The translations under genes and the position numbers were made by a program. Below the pieces are notes generated by a model, which was given only the letters and a program-made list of their open reading frames with translations, searched no databases and was not told the origin of the DNA. Below, in pieces: positions 45,959 to 55,810 of a DNA stretch of 64,000 nucleotides. Origin of the DNA: an uncultured Tenacibaculum sp. (lineage in GTDB: Bacteria > Bacteroidota > Bacteroidia > Flavobacteriales > Flavobacteriaceae); NCBI GenBank assembly GCA_947504185.1, contig CANNGJ010000005.1, positions 1 through 64,000 of the forward strand, in the 5' to 3' direction. Position 1 is the stretch's first letter. Each line of letters opens with the position of its first letter.

Positions 45959-46891
45959 ATGAAATATATAAAAATATTTGCTCCAGCCACTGTGGCTAAC
46001 GTTTCTTGTGGTTTCGACTCAATGGGTTTTGCTGTAGATATCGTTGGAGACGAAATGACTTTCACAAAAACTATAGAAGAAGGGGTAAAAATAACGCAAA
46101 TAACAGGAACAAATGGCTTGTCCTCAGATCCGACTAAAAATGCAGCAGGTGTAGTTGCGTTAGCTATGCTAAAAGAACACCCTGTAGATTTTGGTATTGA
46201 AATTACTATGCATAAAGGTTATTCTCCAGGTAGTGGATTAGGTAGTAGCGCTGCGAGTTCTGGAGGAGCCGCTTATGGTGTAAATGAGTTATTAGACAAA
46301 CCATTCTCTATTTTAGAACTAACAAAATTCGCCATGCTAGGTGAAGAAGCTACTTGCGGTACTCCTATTGCTGATAATGTTGCTGCAGCCATATTTGGAG
46401 GTTTTGTTTTAATTAGAAGCTACGAACCTTTAGATATCGTAAAACTACCTGTTCCCGATCAATTACAGCTAGTTGCGATTCATCCACAAATTGAAGTTAA
46501 AACTAAAGATGCTCGAGAAGTACTACCTAAAAAAGTACCTTTAAAAGATGCTATTACTCAGTGGGCTAATGTGGGAGGATTAGTTAGTGGACTCTATACA
46601 AATGATTATCAATTAATAGCCAACTCATTAACTGATGTTATTGTAGAACCAGCTAGAAAGCATTTAATTCCTCATTTTGATTTAGTGAAAAATGAAGCTA
46701 TCAAAGCGGGCGCTTTAGGAGCTGGAATATCGGGTTCTGGTCCTACAATTTTTGCTTTGTGTAAAGGAGAAAAAACTACTTCTAATGTATACAAAGCGAT
46801 ACAAAATGTATATAGTGACAAAAACATTGATTTTAATCTCTTTACATCAAAAATAAATACGCAAGGAGTTAAAATTTTAGAAACAAAATAA
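45959..46891 (+). CDS. thrB: Homoserine kinase
   Basis: GHMP-family kinase that phosphorylates homoserine. FAPATVANVSCGFDSMGFA near the N-terminus and the ATP-binding loop YSPGSGLGSSAASSGGA near residue 90 are diagnostic; GAGISGSGPTIFAL lies near 255. The 310-residue length is normal. It starts 3 bases after thrA. A REP-like repeat lies between it and thrC. Confidence 0.96.
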   Translation: MKYIKIFAPATVANVSCGFDSMGFAVDIVGDEMTFTKTIEEGVKITQITGTNGLSSDPTKNAAGVVALAMLKEHPVDFGIEITMHKGYSPGSGLGSSAASSGGAAYGVNELLDKPFSILELTKFAMLGEEATCGTPIADNVAAAIFGGFVLIRSYEPLDIVKLPVPDQLQLVAIHPQIEVKTKDAREVLPKKVPLKDAITQWANVGGLVSGLYTNDYQLIANSLTDVIVEPARKHLIPHFDLVKNEAIKAGALGAGISGSGPTIFALCKGEKTTSNVYKAIQNVYSDKNIDFNLFTSKINTQGVKILETK

Positions 46892-46894
46892 TAT

Positions 46895-46964
46895 CATTAC
46901 GAGAAGTTTACAACGAAGTAATCTCACTAACACAAGCAGATTACTTCGTTACACTCGCAATGAC
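46895..46964. repeat. REP-like intergenic repeat between thrB and thrC
   Basis: Nested inverted repeats: CATTACGAG with CTCGCAATG outside, and CGAAGTAATCT with AGATTACTTCG inside. The pattern agrees with the dispersed palindromic repeats known in many Bacteroidetes genomes (cattgcgag...agattgcttcg type). It lies inside the thr operon and could form a long hairpin in the mRNA. It is the only copy in the window. Confidence 0.75.
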
Positions 46965-46983
46965 AATCTATAAACAATATACT

Positions 46984-48270
46984 ATGAACTATTATAGTCT
47001 TAATAAAAAATCGCCCAAAGTAAGTTTTCAAAAAGCTGTTGTTAATGGCTTAGCTCCAGATCGAGGATTGTATTTTCCAGAGAATATTACTCCTTTAGAT
47101 AAAGATTTTATTCAAAATATAGGAGAGTATTCCAATGAAGAAATTGCTTATCAAGCCATCAAACAATTTGTAGGTAATGAAATCCCTACTGAAACCTTAC
47201 AACAAATTATAAAAGAAACATTATCTTTTGATTTTCCTGTTGTTGAAATTGAAGAAAATGTTGGAACCTTAGAACTTTTTCACGGACCAACAATGGCTTT
47301 TAAAGATGTAGGTGCTCGTTTTATGGCGCGCTGTTTGGGCTATTTTAATAGAAATAATAACAATAAAGTTACTGTATTGGTGGCTACTTCTGGTGATACA
47401 GGTGGTGCTGTTGCTGATGGTTTTTTAGGCGTAAAAGGTGTAGAAGTTGTTATACTCTACCCTAGTGGAAAAGTAAGTGACATTCAAGAAAAGCAATTGA
47501 CTACTTTAGGTCAAAACATCACTGCTTTAGAGGTAGATGGTGTTTTTGATGATTGTCAAGACATGGTAAAAACGGCTTTTTTAGATACCGAAATACATCG
47601 TGTATTAACTTCAGCAAACTCCATAAATATTGCACGTTGGTTACCGCAAATGTTTTATTTTTTCTTCGCGTATAAACAAGTGTGTAAACAAAATAAAGAA
47701 GTGACATTTTCTGTTCCTAGTGGGAATTTTGGAAACATTTGCGCTGGGATTATGGCTCAAAAACTAGGACTACCTATAAAGCATTTTGTAGCAGCTACTA
47801 ATGTTAATGATACAGTTCCTAATTATTTACAAGATGGTGTTTATAATCCTAAACCATCAAAAGCAACTATTTCTAACGCTATGGATGTTGGAAATCCAAG
47901 TAATTTTATACGTATTCAAGAATTATTTAATAATGATTTAGAGGCTTTAAAAAACACTTTTTCATCCTACTCTTTTACAGATGAAGAAACTCGTGAAGCT
48001 ATGAAAGTTATTTATAAAAATAGTAACTACATTGCTGACCCTCATGGAGCCATTGGTTATTTAGGAGCTAAAGAATACTTAAAAAATAACTCCGACGCAC
48101 TATGCTTGTTTTTAGAAACGGCACATCCTGTAAAATTTTTAGATGTAGTTGAAGGGACTTTGGATTTACAAGTAGCTATTCCTGAGAAAATTCAATCAAT
48201 TATGAATAAGAAGAAAAGAGCTGTTGAAGTAAGCTCTTACGAAGATTTAAAAATCTTTTTAAATACTTAA
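46984..48270 (+). CDS. thrC: Threonine synthase
   Basis: PLP enzyme that converts O-phosphohomoserine to threonine. The PLP lysine is in HGPTMAFKDVGARFM near residue 110, and the phosphate-binding VATSGDTGGAVADG near 143. I chose the ATG at 46984 (MNYYSLNKKSPKV, 428 residues) because the in-frame ATG at 46960 lies within the REP-like repeat and adds unconserved residues. Last gene of thrABC; a terminator follows. Confidence 0.95.
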   Translation: MNYYSLNKKSPKVSFQKAVVNGLAPDRGLYFPENITPLDKDFIQNIGEYSNEEIAYQAIKQFVGNEIPTETLQQIIKETLSFDFPVVEIEENVGTLELFHGPTMAFKDVGARFMARCLGYFNRNNNNKVTVLVATSGDTGGAVADGFLGVKGVEVVILYPSGKVSDIQEKQLTTLGQNITALEVDGVFDDCQDMVKTAFLDTEIHRVLTSANSINIARWLPQMFYFFFAYKQVCKQNKEVTFSVPSGNFGNICAGIMAQKLGLPIKHFVAATNVNDTVPNYLQDGVYNPKPSKATISNAMDVGNPSNFIRIQELFNNDLEALKNTFSSYSFTDEETREAMKVIYKNSNYIADPHGAIGYLGAKEYLKNNSDALCLFLETAHPVKFLDVVEGTLDLQVAIPEKIQSIMNKKKRAVEVSSYEDLKIFLNT

Positions 48271-48279
48271 TTTAAAAAG

Positions 48280-48311
48280 TGAAAGGTGATTTATATTAAG
48301 ATCACCTTTCA
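48280..48311 (+). terminator. Terminator of the thr operon
   Basis: An 11-bp stem (TGAAAGGTGAT with ATCACCTTTCA) with a 10-base loop, followed by nine T. Confidence 0.85.
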
Positions 48312-48329
48312 TTTTTTTTTCATAGATTT

Positions 48330-50123
48330 ATGCCAAACGAACTTTCCCTTATGCATAAACCTACTGAGATTACACGTCTTTTCGATTTTCCCTATCATCA
48401 GTTAAAAAACTATCCACAACAAAAGTGTTTGGTATATAAAGAAAAGGACACCTGGAAAGATGTTTCTACACAAGAATATTTACAACAAGCAAATAAAGTA
48501 AGTAGAGCATTAGTAAAGTTAGGAATACAAAAGGGCGATAAAATTGCAGTAATCACTTCTGTAAACCAACCAAAGTGGCATATATTAGATATAGGTGTAA
48601 TGCAAATTGGTGCGATAAATGTTCCACTCTATCCAACTTTTTCAGAAAAAGATTATGCTTATATTTTAAATCACTCCGATAGTATTTACTGTTTTGTTTC
48701 TGATAATGATTTATATCAAAAAGTAGCTGCTGTTAAAGAGCAAACTCAATTAAAAAAAGTATTTACTTTTGAAGAAATTCAAACTGATTATGATTGGAAC
48801 TCATTCTTATCATTAGGAGAAAGTCAAGATTTACAATCTAAAGTAGAGCAAAATAAAGAGTCTGTAAGAGAAACTGATTTAGCAACTATAATTTATACTT
48901 CAGGAACTACAGGAACGCCAAAGGGTGTGATGCTTTCTCATCATAATGTAGTGAGTAATGTTTTTGCCGTAGGTAAGTCATTAGATTTACATGACAATAA
49001 AAAAAGAGTCATTAGTTATTTACCTATCTGTCATATTTTTGAAAGAGCTTCTGGCTATTACTGTCAATATATGGGGTTTGAAATTCATTTTGCTGAAAGC
49101 ATAGAAAAAATTGGAGACAATCTTCGTGAAGTAAAACCAAACTTTATGGCAGTAGTACCTCGTTTATTGGAAAAAGTGTTTGATAAAATAGTAGACAAAG
49201 GAAGTGATTTATCTGGTATTAAAAAGCGATTATTTTTCTGGGCGTTAAAATTAGGAGAACAATACAAACCCTATAAAGAAAATGGTTGGTGGTATGAGTT
49301 TCAACTAAAAATAGCACGTAAACTCATTTTTTCAAAATGGCAAGAAGCATTGGGAGGTAATTTAGATTTTATGCTTGCAGGTAGTGCACCAATGCAACCT
49401 AGGCTTATTAGAGTTTTCACAGCTGCTGGAATTCCTGTTTTTGAAGGTTATGGTATGACAGAGACTTCACCAGCAGTATCTGTAACAGATATGCGTAATA
49501 AAGGGTTTAAAATAGGCACAGTTGGAAGAGTTATTGAAAACGTAGCTGTTAAAATTGCTCAAGATGGAGAAATTTTAGTTCAAGGCCCTAATATTATGAT
49601 GGGCTACTATAAAAACCCAGAACAAACAAAACAGACTATTAAAAATGGATACCTACATACAGGAGATATAGGGGAAATTGATACTGATGGATTTTTAAAA
49701 ATTACCGATAGAAAAAAAGAAATATTTAAAACCTCTGGAGGAAAATACATTGCACCTGCTGTTTTAGAAAGTGAATTGAAAAAGTCTCGTTTTATAGAGC
49801 AGATAATGGTTGTTGGAGAGAGTGAAAAAATGCCGGCTGCATTAGTACAAGTATCTATTGAATTTGTAAACGAATGGGCTAAAAGGCACCATCATACTAT
49901 TCACGATATTTCTACAGATGAAAAGTTAATTGCTAGAATTCGAAAAGAGATAAATTATTACAATAGGAAATTTGGTAAATGGGAACAAATAAAACGATTC
50001 GAAATCACTCCTGATGAATGGACTACCGATGCTGGTCATTTAACTCCCACATTGAAAATGAGACGGAAAATTATCTTAGAAAAATACAACGATTTATATA
50101 AAAAAATATATAATTCTCAATAA
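48330..50123 (+). CDS. Long-chain acyl-CoA synthetase (AMP-binding), copy 1
   Basis: Activates fatty acids to acyl-CoA through an acyl-adenylate. The P-loop-like IIYTSGTTGTPKGVMLSH lies near residue 187, and FEGYGMTETSPAVSVTD near 370. The hinge and C-terminal domain have GYLHTGDIGEIDTDGFLKIT near 430 and the basic DRKKEIFKTSGGKYIAP motif next. Length 597. The gene right behind is a close paralogue. The start could also be the ATG at 48351, which aligns better with the paralogue's N-terminus (EITRLFDFPY in both). Confidence 0.9.
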   Translation: MPNELSLMHKPTEITRLFDFPYHQLKNYPQQKCLVYKEKDTWKDVSTQEYLQQANKVSRALVKLGIQKGDKIAVITSVNQPKWHILDIGVMQIGAINVPLYPTFSEKDYAYILNHSDSIYCFVSDNDLYQKVAAVKEQTQLKKVFTFEEIQTDYDWNSFLSLGESQDLQSKVEQNKESVRETDLATIIYTSGTTGTPKGVMLSHHNVVSNVFAVGKSLDLHDNKKRVISYLPICHIFERASGYYCQYMGFEIHFAESIEKIGDNLREVKPNFMAVVPRLLEKVFDKIVDKGSDLSGIKKRLFFWALKLGEQYKPYKENGWWYEFQLKIARKLIFSKWQEALGGNLDFMLAGSAPMQPRLIRVFTAAGIPVFEGYGMTETSPAVSVTDMRNKGFKIGTVGRVIENVAVKIAQDGEILVQGPNIMMGYYKNPEQTKQTIKNGYLHTGDIGEIDTDGFLKITDRKKEIFKTSGGKYIAPAVLESELKKSRFIEQIMVVGESEKMPAALVQVSIEFVNEWAKRHHHTIHDISTDEKLIARIRKEINYYNRKFGKWEQIKRFEITPDEWTTDAGHLTPTLKMRRKIILEKYNDLYKKIYNSQ

Positions 50124-50195
50124 ATCAGTCTTTAAGGTTTAACTTGTGCAATCAAGCTATTTTTCATACTTTGCAAGGCGCAAAAATTTGAACTT

Positions 50196-51968
50196 ATGTC
50201 GATTGAAATTACCCGTCTTTTTGACTTTCCCTATTATCAACAAGAAACTTATAATTTAGAAAAAGCTTTTACTACAAAATACAATGGTAAATGGCAATCA
50301 ATTTCTACCAAAGAATACATTGAAAAAGCAAATACTATTAGTAGAGGTTTACTTCGATTAGGAGTTCAACCAAATGATAAAATTGCCGTAATCTCTACAA
50401 ACAATCGTACTGAGTGGAATATTTGCGATATAGGTATTTTACAAACAGGAGCTCAAAATGTTCCTATTTACCCTACTATTTCTAAAGAAGATTATGAATA
50501 TGTCTTAAATCATTCAGAAGCGACCTATTGTTTTGTTTCTGATGAAACGATTTTAGAGAAGTTAAATCAAATTAAAGGGAATACAAAACTAAAAGAAATT
50601 TTTACTTTTGATGATATTGCTAATGAAAAAAGCTGGAAAGAAGTTTTAGAATTAGGAAAAGATGAAAGTAATCAAAATGAAGTTGAAGAACGTAAAAATG
50701 CGGTAACTTCAGATACTTTAGCAACTTTAATATATACTTCTGGTACTACAGGAAGACCAAAAGGTGTAATGCTTTCTCATGGTAATATTGTTTCGAATGT
50801 TTTAGCCAGTGAAAAAAGAGTGCCTCTTTTATATGGTGAAGAACGTGGATTAAGTTTCTTACCTATCTGTCATATTTTTGAACGAATGATATTGTATTTA
50901 TATCAATATTGTGGAGTATCAATTTATTTTGCTGAAGCTATTGATAAATTAAGTGAAAACGCTCAAGAGGTTAAACCGCATGTAATGACAGCTGTACCTC
51001 GATTGTATGAAAAAATTTACGATAAAATTTATGCCAAAGGAGCAGATTTAACAGGAGTTAAAAAGAAATTATTCTTTTGGGCTATAGATTTAGGGTTAAA
51101 ATACGAACCTTACGGAGCAAACGGATGGTGGTATGAAAAACAATTAGGACTTGCTCGTAAATTAATATTCTCTAAATGGCAAGCTGCTTTAGGAGGAGAA
51201 TTAAAATTAATGGTTTCTGGTTCAGCAGCCTTACAACCGCGCTTAACAAGAGTTTTTGCAGCTGCAGGAATGCCTGTAATGGAAGGTTATGGTCTTACAG
51301 AAACATCTCCAGTAATATCTGTAAATGATGTTCGTAATGGAGGGTTTAAAGTAGGAACTGTAGGAAAAGTGATTGATGATGTAGAAGTTAAATTAGCTGA
51401 TACTGGGGAGATTTTAGTAAAAGGTCCTAATGTAATGCAAGGATATTATAAAGATCCAGAAAAGACAGCTGAAGTACTTAAAAATGGTTTTTTCCATACA
51501 GGAGATAAAGGAGAAATTTGTAAAGATGGTTTTTTAAAAATAACAGGACGTACCAAAGAAATGTTTAAAACATCTGGAGGTAAATATGTTATTCCACCAT
51601 TATTAGAAGGAGAATTAAAACAATCGCGTTTTATTGAACAGGTAATGGTTATTGGTGAAGGTGAAAAAATGCCAGCAGCTTTTATTCAACCAAATTTTGA
51701 ATTTGTAAGAGAATGGGCACAAAGACATCATATTAATTTAGCAAACAATACAGATTTAATTACAAACCCTAAAGTAATAGAACGTATTCAAGAAGAAGTT
51801 ACGCTATGTAATTCTAAGTTTGGAAAATGGGAAATGATTAAGCGCTTTGAACTTACTCCAGAAGAATGGTCTATTGATGGAGGACACCTTACTCCTACCA
51901 TGAAAATGAAACGAAAAATAATTAAAGAAATTTATAAAGATTTATACGATAAAATTTATAATAACTAA
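50196..51968 (+). CDS. Long-chain acyl-CoA synthetase (AMP-binding), copy 2
   Basis: Paralogue of the preceding gene over its whole length, 590 residues, with LIYTSGTTGRPKGVMLSH near residue 184 and MEGYGLTETSPVISVNDVRN near 367. FFHTGDKGEICKDGFLKITG and TKEMFKTSGGKYVIPP follow, so the active site is complete. The pair looks like an old tandem duplication, since the two differ at many positions. The 72 bases between them contain no terminator, so they may be co-transcribed. A terminator follows copy 2. Confidence 0.9.
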   Translation: MSIEITRLFDFPYYQQETYNLEKAFTTKYNGKWQSISTKEYIEKANTISRGLLRLGVQPNDKIAVISTNNRTEWNICDIGILQTGAQNVPIYPTISKEDYEYVLNHSEATYCFVSDETILEKLNQIKGNTKLKEIFTFDDIANEKSWKEVLELGKDESNQNEVEERKNAVTSDTLATLIYTSGTTGRPKGVMLSHGNIVSNVLASEKRVPLLYGEERGLSFLPICHIFERMILYLYQYCGVSIYFAEAIDKLSENAQEVKPHVMTAVPRLYEKIYDKIYAKGADLTGVKKKLFFWAIDLGLKYEPYGANGWWYEKQLGLARKLIFSKWQAALGGELKLMVSGSAALQPRLTRVFAAAGMPVMEGYGLTETSPVISVNDVRNGGFKVGTVGKVIDDVEVKLADTGEILVKGPNVMQGYYKDPEKTAEVLKNGFFHTGDKGEICKDGFLKITGRTKEMFKTSGGKYVIPPLLEGELKQSRFIEQVMVIGEGEKMPAAFIQPNFEFVREWAQRHHINLANNTDLITNPKVIERIQEEVTLCNSKFGKWEMIKRFELTPEEWSIDGGHLTPTMKMKRKIIKEIYKDLYDKIYNN

Positions 51969-51973
51969 TTTAT

Positions 51974-51997
51974 AAAGTGTTGTGAAAGCAACACTTT
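51974..51997 (+). terminator. Terminator behind the acyl-CoA synthetase pair
   Basis: The stem AAAGTGTTG/CAACACTTT with a 6-base loop is followed by a T-rich run, 6 bases after the stop. Confidence 0.85.
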
Positions 51998-52012
51998 TTT
52001 CTTTTTAAAAAT

Positions 52013-53635
52013 ATGGATAAATTTATTTCTTTTACTTCTAATATAAACTCAATTTCTTTACCTAATAAGTTTGATTATCCATACAATTATACTCCACATA
52101 CGCTAGCTAAAATTGCTTCAAAAGAATTACAAGAATATTTAATCAATCAAACTGAATTTTCTCACGATTTCGGAATTAAAAACCCAAACAATAAAAATGC
52201 CTTAGGCAAAATGTTTGGAGTTTTGGTTGTTAAAAATAACAAAGGTGAAATTGGCTATTTAGCTGCTTTTTCTGGTAAAATTGCAGAAACTACCCAACAT
52301 GCTCATTTCGTACCTCCAGTTTATGATGTTTTAGAAAAAGATGGTTTTTATTTAAAGACTGAAAAGAAACTTAATCAAATAAACAAACAAATTTCTGAAA
52401 TAGAAAATAGCATTGATTATCAAGGTATAAAAAGTAAATACTTAACTATTAAGAATATTCAAAAAGGTTTATTGAATGAAGAACAAACTAAGATTAAAGA
52501 AAGAAGAAAACTAAGAAGACTAAAACAACAACCACACAATCAATTAAATATAAATGAAGAGTTTTATTTAAGAGAATATGAAGTGTATTTAGATAATAAA
52601 ATACAGTCTTTAAAAAATGAATATCTAAAGTTTAATAAACTACTAAACGACTTACTAAAATTACGAAAAAGAGTTTCTGCTGAAGTTCAACAAGAAATCT
52701 TTAAAAACTATACTTTTTTAAATAATTCAAATGGGAAGCAAAACTTATTAGATATTTTTAAAGATTCTACACAAAATATTCCTGCTGGTTCTGGTGATTG
52801 TTGTGCTCCAAAACTATTACAATATGCTTATCAAAATGATTTGACACCTATTTGTATGGCAGAATTTTGGTGGGGAAAACCATTAAACTCATCAGTAAGA
52901 ATACATCAAAATTATTATTCAGCTTGTACCGGTAAATGCAAACCTATTTTAACTCACATGTTAAAAGGAATTACCTTAAGTAAAAATCCTTTATATGCTC
53001 AATTAAACATTAAGAAAGAAATTTCAATTATTTATGAAGATGAATTCTTAATAGTCATTAATAAACCTCATGATTTATTATCTGTACCGGGAAAGGAAAT
53101 TAAGGATTCTGTGTATACTCGTATGAAAAAGCTTTATCCAAATGCTACAGGTCCTTTAGTTGTACATCGATTAGATATGTCCACATCTGGAATTTTATTA
53201 ATAGCTAAAAATGAAGACACGTACAAAGCTCTTCAAGCTCAATTTATTAATAGAACTATACAAAAACGTTATGTTGCCTTGTTAAATGGAAAACTCTCAA
53301 AAAACAAAGGAAAAATAGATTTACCATTGCGAGTAGACCTTGAAGATAGACCTAAACAACTTGTTTGTTATACGCATGGTAAAAATGCTGTGACAAAATG
53401 GGAAACTATTGAGGTAAAAAACAACAAAACAAAAGTTTATTTTTACCCTATTACAGGTCGTACACACCAATTACGTGTACATGCTGCTCACTCTTTAGGT
53501 CTAAATACTTCGATTGTTGGAGACGACTTATATGGACAAAAAGAAAATAGATTATACTTACATGCTGAGAGTATAACATTTGTACATCCAAAAACTAAAA
53601 AAAGTATGAATATTACCTCACCTGTTCCTTTCTAA
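52013..53635 (+). CDS. RluA-family pseudouridine synthase with a long N-terminal extension
   Basis: The C-terminal third (about residues 340-540) is an RluA-type pseudouridine synthase with the catalytic aspartate in VHRLDMSTSGILLIA near residue 385 and GRTHQLRVHAAHSLG near 485. The first 330 residues are an added region: a small globular start (GKMFGVLVVKNNKGEIGYLAAFSGK), a long charged coiled coil (about 115-235), and a stretch with cysteines in GDCCAPK, PICMAEFWWG and ACTGKC (about 260-310) that could bind a metal. I recall such long forms in Bacteroidetes. The RNA target (23S rRNA or tRNA) cannot be read here. Confidence 0.85.
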   Translation: MDKFISFTSNINSISLPNKFDYPYNYTPHTLAKIASKELQEYLINQTEFSHDFGIKNPNNKNALGKMFGVLVVKNNKGEIGYLAAFSGKIAETTQHAHFVPPVYDVLEKDGFYLKTEKKLNQINKQISEIENSIDYQGIKSKYLTIKNIQKGLLNEEQTKIKERRKLRRLKQQPHNQLNINEEFYLREYEVYLDNKIQSLKNEYLKFNKLLNDLLKLRKRVSAEVQQEIFKNYTFLNNSNGKQNLLDIFKDSTQNIPAGSGDCCAPKLLQYAYQNDLTPICMAEFWWGKPLNSSVRIHQNYYSACTGKCKPILTHMLKGITLSKNPLYAQLNIKKEISIIYEDEFLIVINKPHDLLSVPGKEIKDSVYTRMKKLYPNATGPLVVHRLDMSTSGILLIAKNEDTYKALQAQFINRTIQKRYVALLNGKLSKNKGKIDLPLRVDLEDRPKQLVCYTHGKNAVTKWETIEVKNNKTKVYFYPITGRTHQLRVHAAHSLGLNTSIVGDDLYGQKENRLYLHAESITFVHPKTKKSMNITSPVPF

Positions 53636-53637
53636 AA

Positions 53638-54933
53638 TTATTCTACGTACTTCGTTTTCTTTAGTGTACTTAAAATGATAAATGATAGTAAAAAGAAAAC
53701 TGCTAAGCATAAAACACTCCATTGCATTGAGTTTGTAATTGCATATAAAGCTCCATAAACAGCTGTTCCTAGTACTATTGCTATTTTTTCGGTAACATCA
53801 TAAAAACTAAAATAAGTAGCATGATCTTCAGTTTCTGGCAATAATTTTGAATAGGTAGAACGAGTTAATGATTGGATTGCTCCTTGCACTAAACCTAATA
53901 ATCCTCCTAATCCGTAAAAATATAATGCAACATTTTCTTGATTTTTATCTAACATAAAAGCAGCAAAACAAACTAACATCCATATACCTATTGTTACTTT
54001 TAGTGCAGTAAAGTTTCCATATCTATCAGAAAATCTAGAGAAGAAAAAAGCTCCAAAGATTGCAACAATTTGTACCAATAGTATCGTAATAATCATGTTT
54101 ATTGATGGTAAACCTAATTCAGATGACCCAAAAATAGCAGCCATTAAAATAATTGTTTGCACTCCAATACTTAAAAAGAAAAAAGCTAATAAAAATCGCT
54201 TTAAAGTTGTGTAGTTTAAAACCTCCTTAAACACAATTTGTAACTCTTTATATCCTTTCCATATATAATCATTATCAGGTTGTTTATTATAGATATCGTC
54301 AGGTAATTTACGAAAAGTAATTTGTGCAAAACCAATCCACCAAATACCCACCATTACAAAAGAAAGCCTAGAAGCCATTCCTGTAGTAATGCCTAAAGCA
54401 TCAGGAAACATAATCATTCCTAAATTGATCAATAATAAAATTACCGACCCTATATATCCATAAATAAATCCTTTTGCACTTGCTCTATCTTGCTGTTCTG
54501 GCAATGCTATTTCTGGTAAATATGCATTATAAAACACCCAACTAGCCCAAAAACCAATACTTGCTAAAATAGTAAACCAAATACCTATCCATACAGTATC
54601 TACTCCATCGAAAAAATATAATGCTGCTACCGATAAACCACCCAGCCAGCAAAAGAACTTCATAAACTTCTTCTTACTTCCCGTATAATCTGCAATACCT
54701 GATAATATAGGAGATATTAAAGCTACTACTAAAAAAGAAAAAGATAAAGCATAACTATACAAACTATCAGGATGTTCCCAATCCATTCCTAAAAAACGAA
54801 CAGTTTTACCTTTAGTAACTGCACTATAATATAACGGAAAAACCGCTGTACTAATTACTAATGAATATACTGAGTTTGCCCAGTCGTAAAATGCCCAAGC
54901 GTTAATTAATTTCTTATCTCCTATTTTGTACAT
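53638..54933 (-). CDS. MFS transporter, UMF1 (Atg22-like) type
   Basis: A 431-residue membrane protein with about 12 predicted helices. INAWAFYDWANSVYSLVISTAVFPLYY near the N-terminus is typical of the UMF1 group, related to fungal Atg22 effluxers. The helices FLLAFFFLSIGVQTIILMAAI and a second half with GLVQGAIQSLTRSTYSKLLP near 345 agree. The substrate is unknown; amino acid efflux is known for Atg22. It converges with the RluA-family gene with 2 bases between stops and no separate terminator. Confidence 0.85.
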   Translation of the reverse strand: MYKIGDKKLINAWAFYDWANSVYSLVISTAVFPLYYSAVTKGKTVRFLGMDWEHPDSLYSYALSFSFLVVALISPILSGIADYTGSKKKFMKFFCWLGGLSVAALYFFDGVDTVWIGIWFTILASIGFWASWVFYNAYLPEIALPEQQDRASAKGFIYGYIGSVILLLINLGMIMFPDALGITTGMASRLSFVMVGIWWIGFAQITFRKLPDDIYNKQPDNDYIWKGYKELQIVFKEVLNYTTLKRFLLAFFFLSIGVQTIILMAAIFGSSELGLPSINMIITILLVQIVAIFGAFFFSRFSDRYGNFTALKVTIGIWMLVCFAAFMLDKNQENVALYFYGLGGLLGLVQGAIQSLTRSTYSKLLPETEDHATYFSFYDVTEKIAIVLGTAVYGALYAITNSMQWSVLCLAVFFLLSFIILSTLKKTKYVE

Positions 54934-54948
54934 ATATATTGAATAAAA

Positions 54949-54975
54949 AAACCGTTCATTAAAAATGAACGGTTT
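54949..54975 (-). terminator. Terminator of the M48 protease gene
   Basis: A 12-bp stem (AAACCGTTCATT with AATGAACGGTTT) with a 3-base loop and a U-tract on the minus strand, 28 bases after the protease stop. Confidence 0.85.
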
Positions 54976-55003
54976 GCAATATACTATAAATTTATTGTAC
55001 TAC

Positions 55004-55810
55004 TTAATTCCTTGTTGCATTGTATTTAGCAGCTAACCTTTTAGCTTCAGGTAAGAAAGCTCTTAATGTTTGAATTCTTGTTTGGTTAGATGGGTGTGTA
55101 CTTAAAAATTCTGGTGGAGCATTTTTAGATCCTGCTCTTTGACTCATACGAACCCATACTTCAGCAGCTTCATTTCCGTCATAACCAGCCATTACCATAA
55201 ATACTAAACCTAATTTATCTGCTTCAGTTTCATGAGTTCTACTAAACGCTAACATTCCTACTTGCGAACCAATACCGTAAGCCATATTCCATAACTGAGA
55301 TTTTTTACTGTTTTGAGTACCTAAAGCCACAGCTAACCCACCTACTTGTTGTAATTGAGCTGAAGACATACGCTCTTGACCATGTTTTGCAAAAGCATGC
55401 GCTATCTCATGTCCCATAACAGCTGCTACACCGTTTTGATTTGCACAAATTGGCATAATACCCGTGTAAAAAACTACTTTACCTCCTGGTAAACACCAAG
55501 CATTTACTGTTTTATCTTCTACTAAATTAAATTCCCATTTATATGAATCAGCTTCAGCCTTCATACCATTAGCTCTCATAAATCTATCTACTGCAGATGC
55601 AATTCTTTTACCAACACTTTTTACTTCATTTGTTTCTGAGACATTAGTTGATAATTTATTTTCCTTAAGAAAACCTTGATACTGAGCAAAACTTGCTGGC
55701 AATATTTGGGCATCACTAACAAAGTTTACTCTTTTCCTACCCGTAATAGGTACTGTACTACAGTCTACTAAAAATACCGCTAGAAATACTAAAGCTATAA
55801 TTCTTTTCAT
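55004..55810 (-). CDS. M48-family metalloprotease lipoprotein
   Basis: A 268-residue zinc protease related to BepA/LoiP and the HtpX/Ste24 group. The signal peptide ends in a lipobox (AVFLVDC, Cys 17), so it is a lipoprotein. The catalytic motif is GHEIAHAFAKHG near residue 133, and the third zinc ligand is in THETEADKLGL near 190. STHPSNQTRIQTLRAFLPEAK near the end is typical of M48C proteins. A role in outer-membrane protein quality control is likely from family knowledge. Divergent from the alpha/beta hydrolase gene. Confidence 0.9.
   Translation of the reverse strand: MKRIIALVFLAVFLVDCSTVPITGRKRVNFVSDAQILPASFAQYQGFLKENKLSTNVSETNEVKSVGKRIASAVDRFMRANGMKAEADSYKWEFNLVEDKTVNAWCLPGGKVVFYTGIMPICANQNGVAAVMGHEIAHAFAKHGQERMSSAQLQQVGGLAVALGTQNSKKSQLWNMAYGIGSQVGMLAFSRTHETEADKLGLVFMVMAGYDGNEAAEVWVRMSQRAGSKNAPPEFLSTHPSNQTRIQTLRAFLPEAKRLAAKYNATRN

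Noticed and set aside
46960-46983. Upstream ATG for thrC
   Set aside because: It lies within the REP-like repeat and adds eight residues not expected at a threonine synthase N-terminus.
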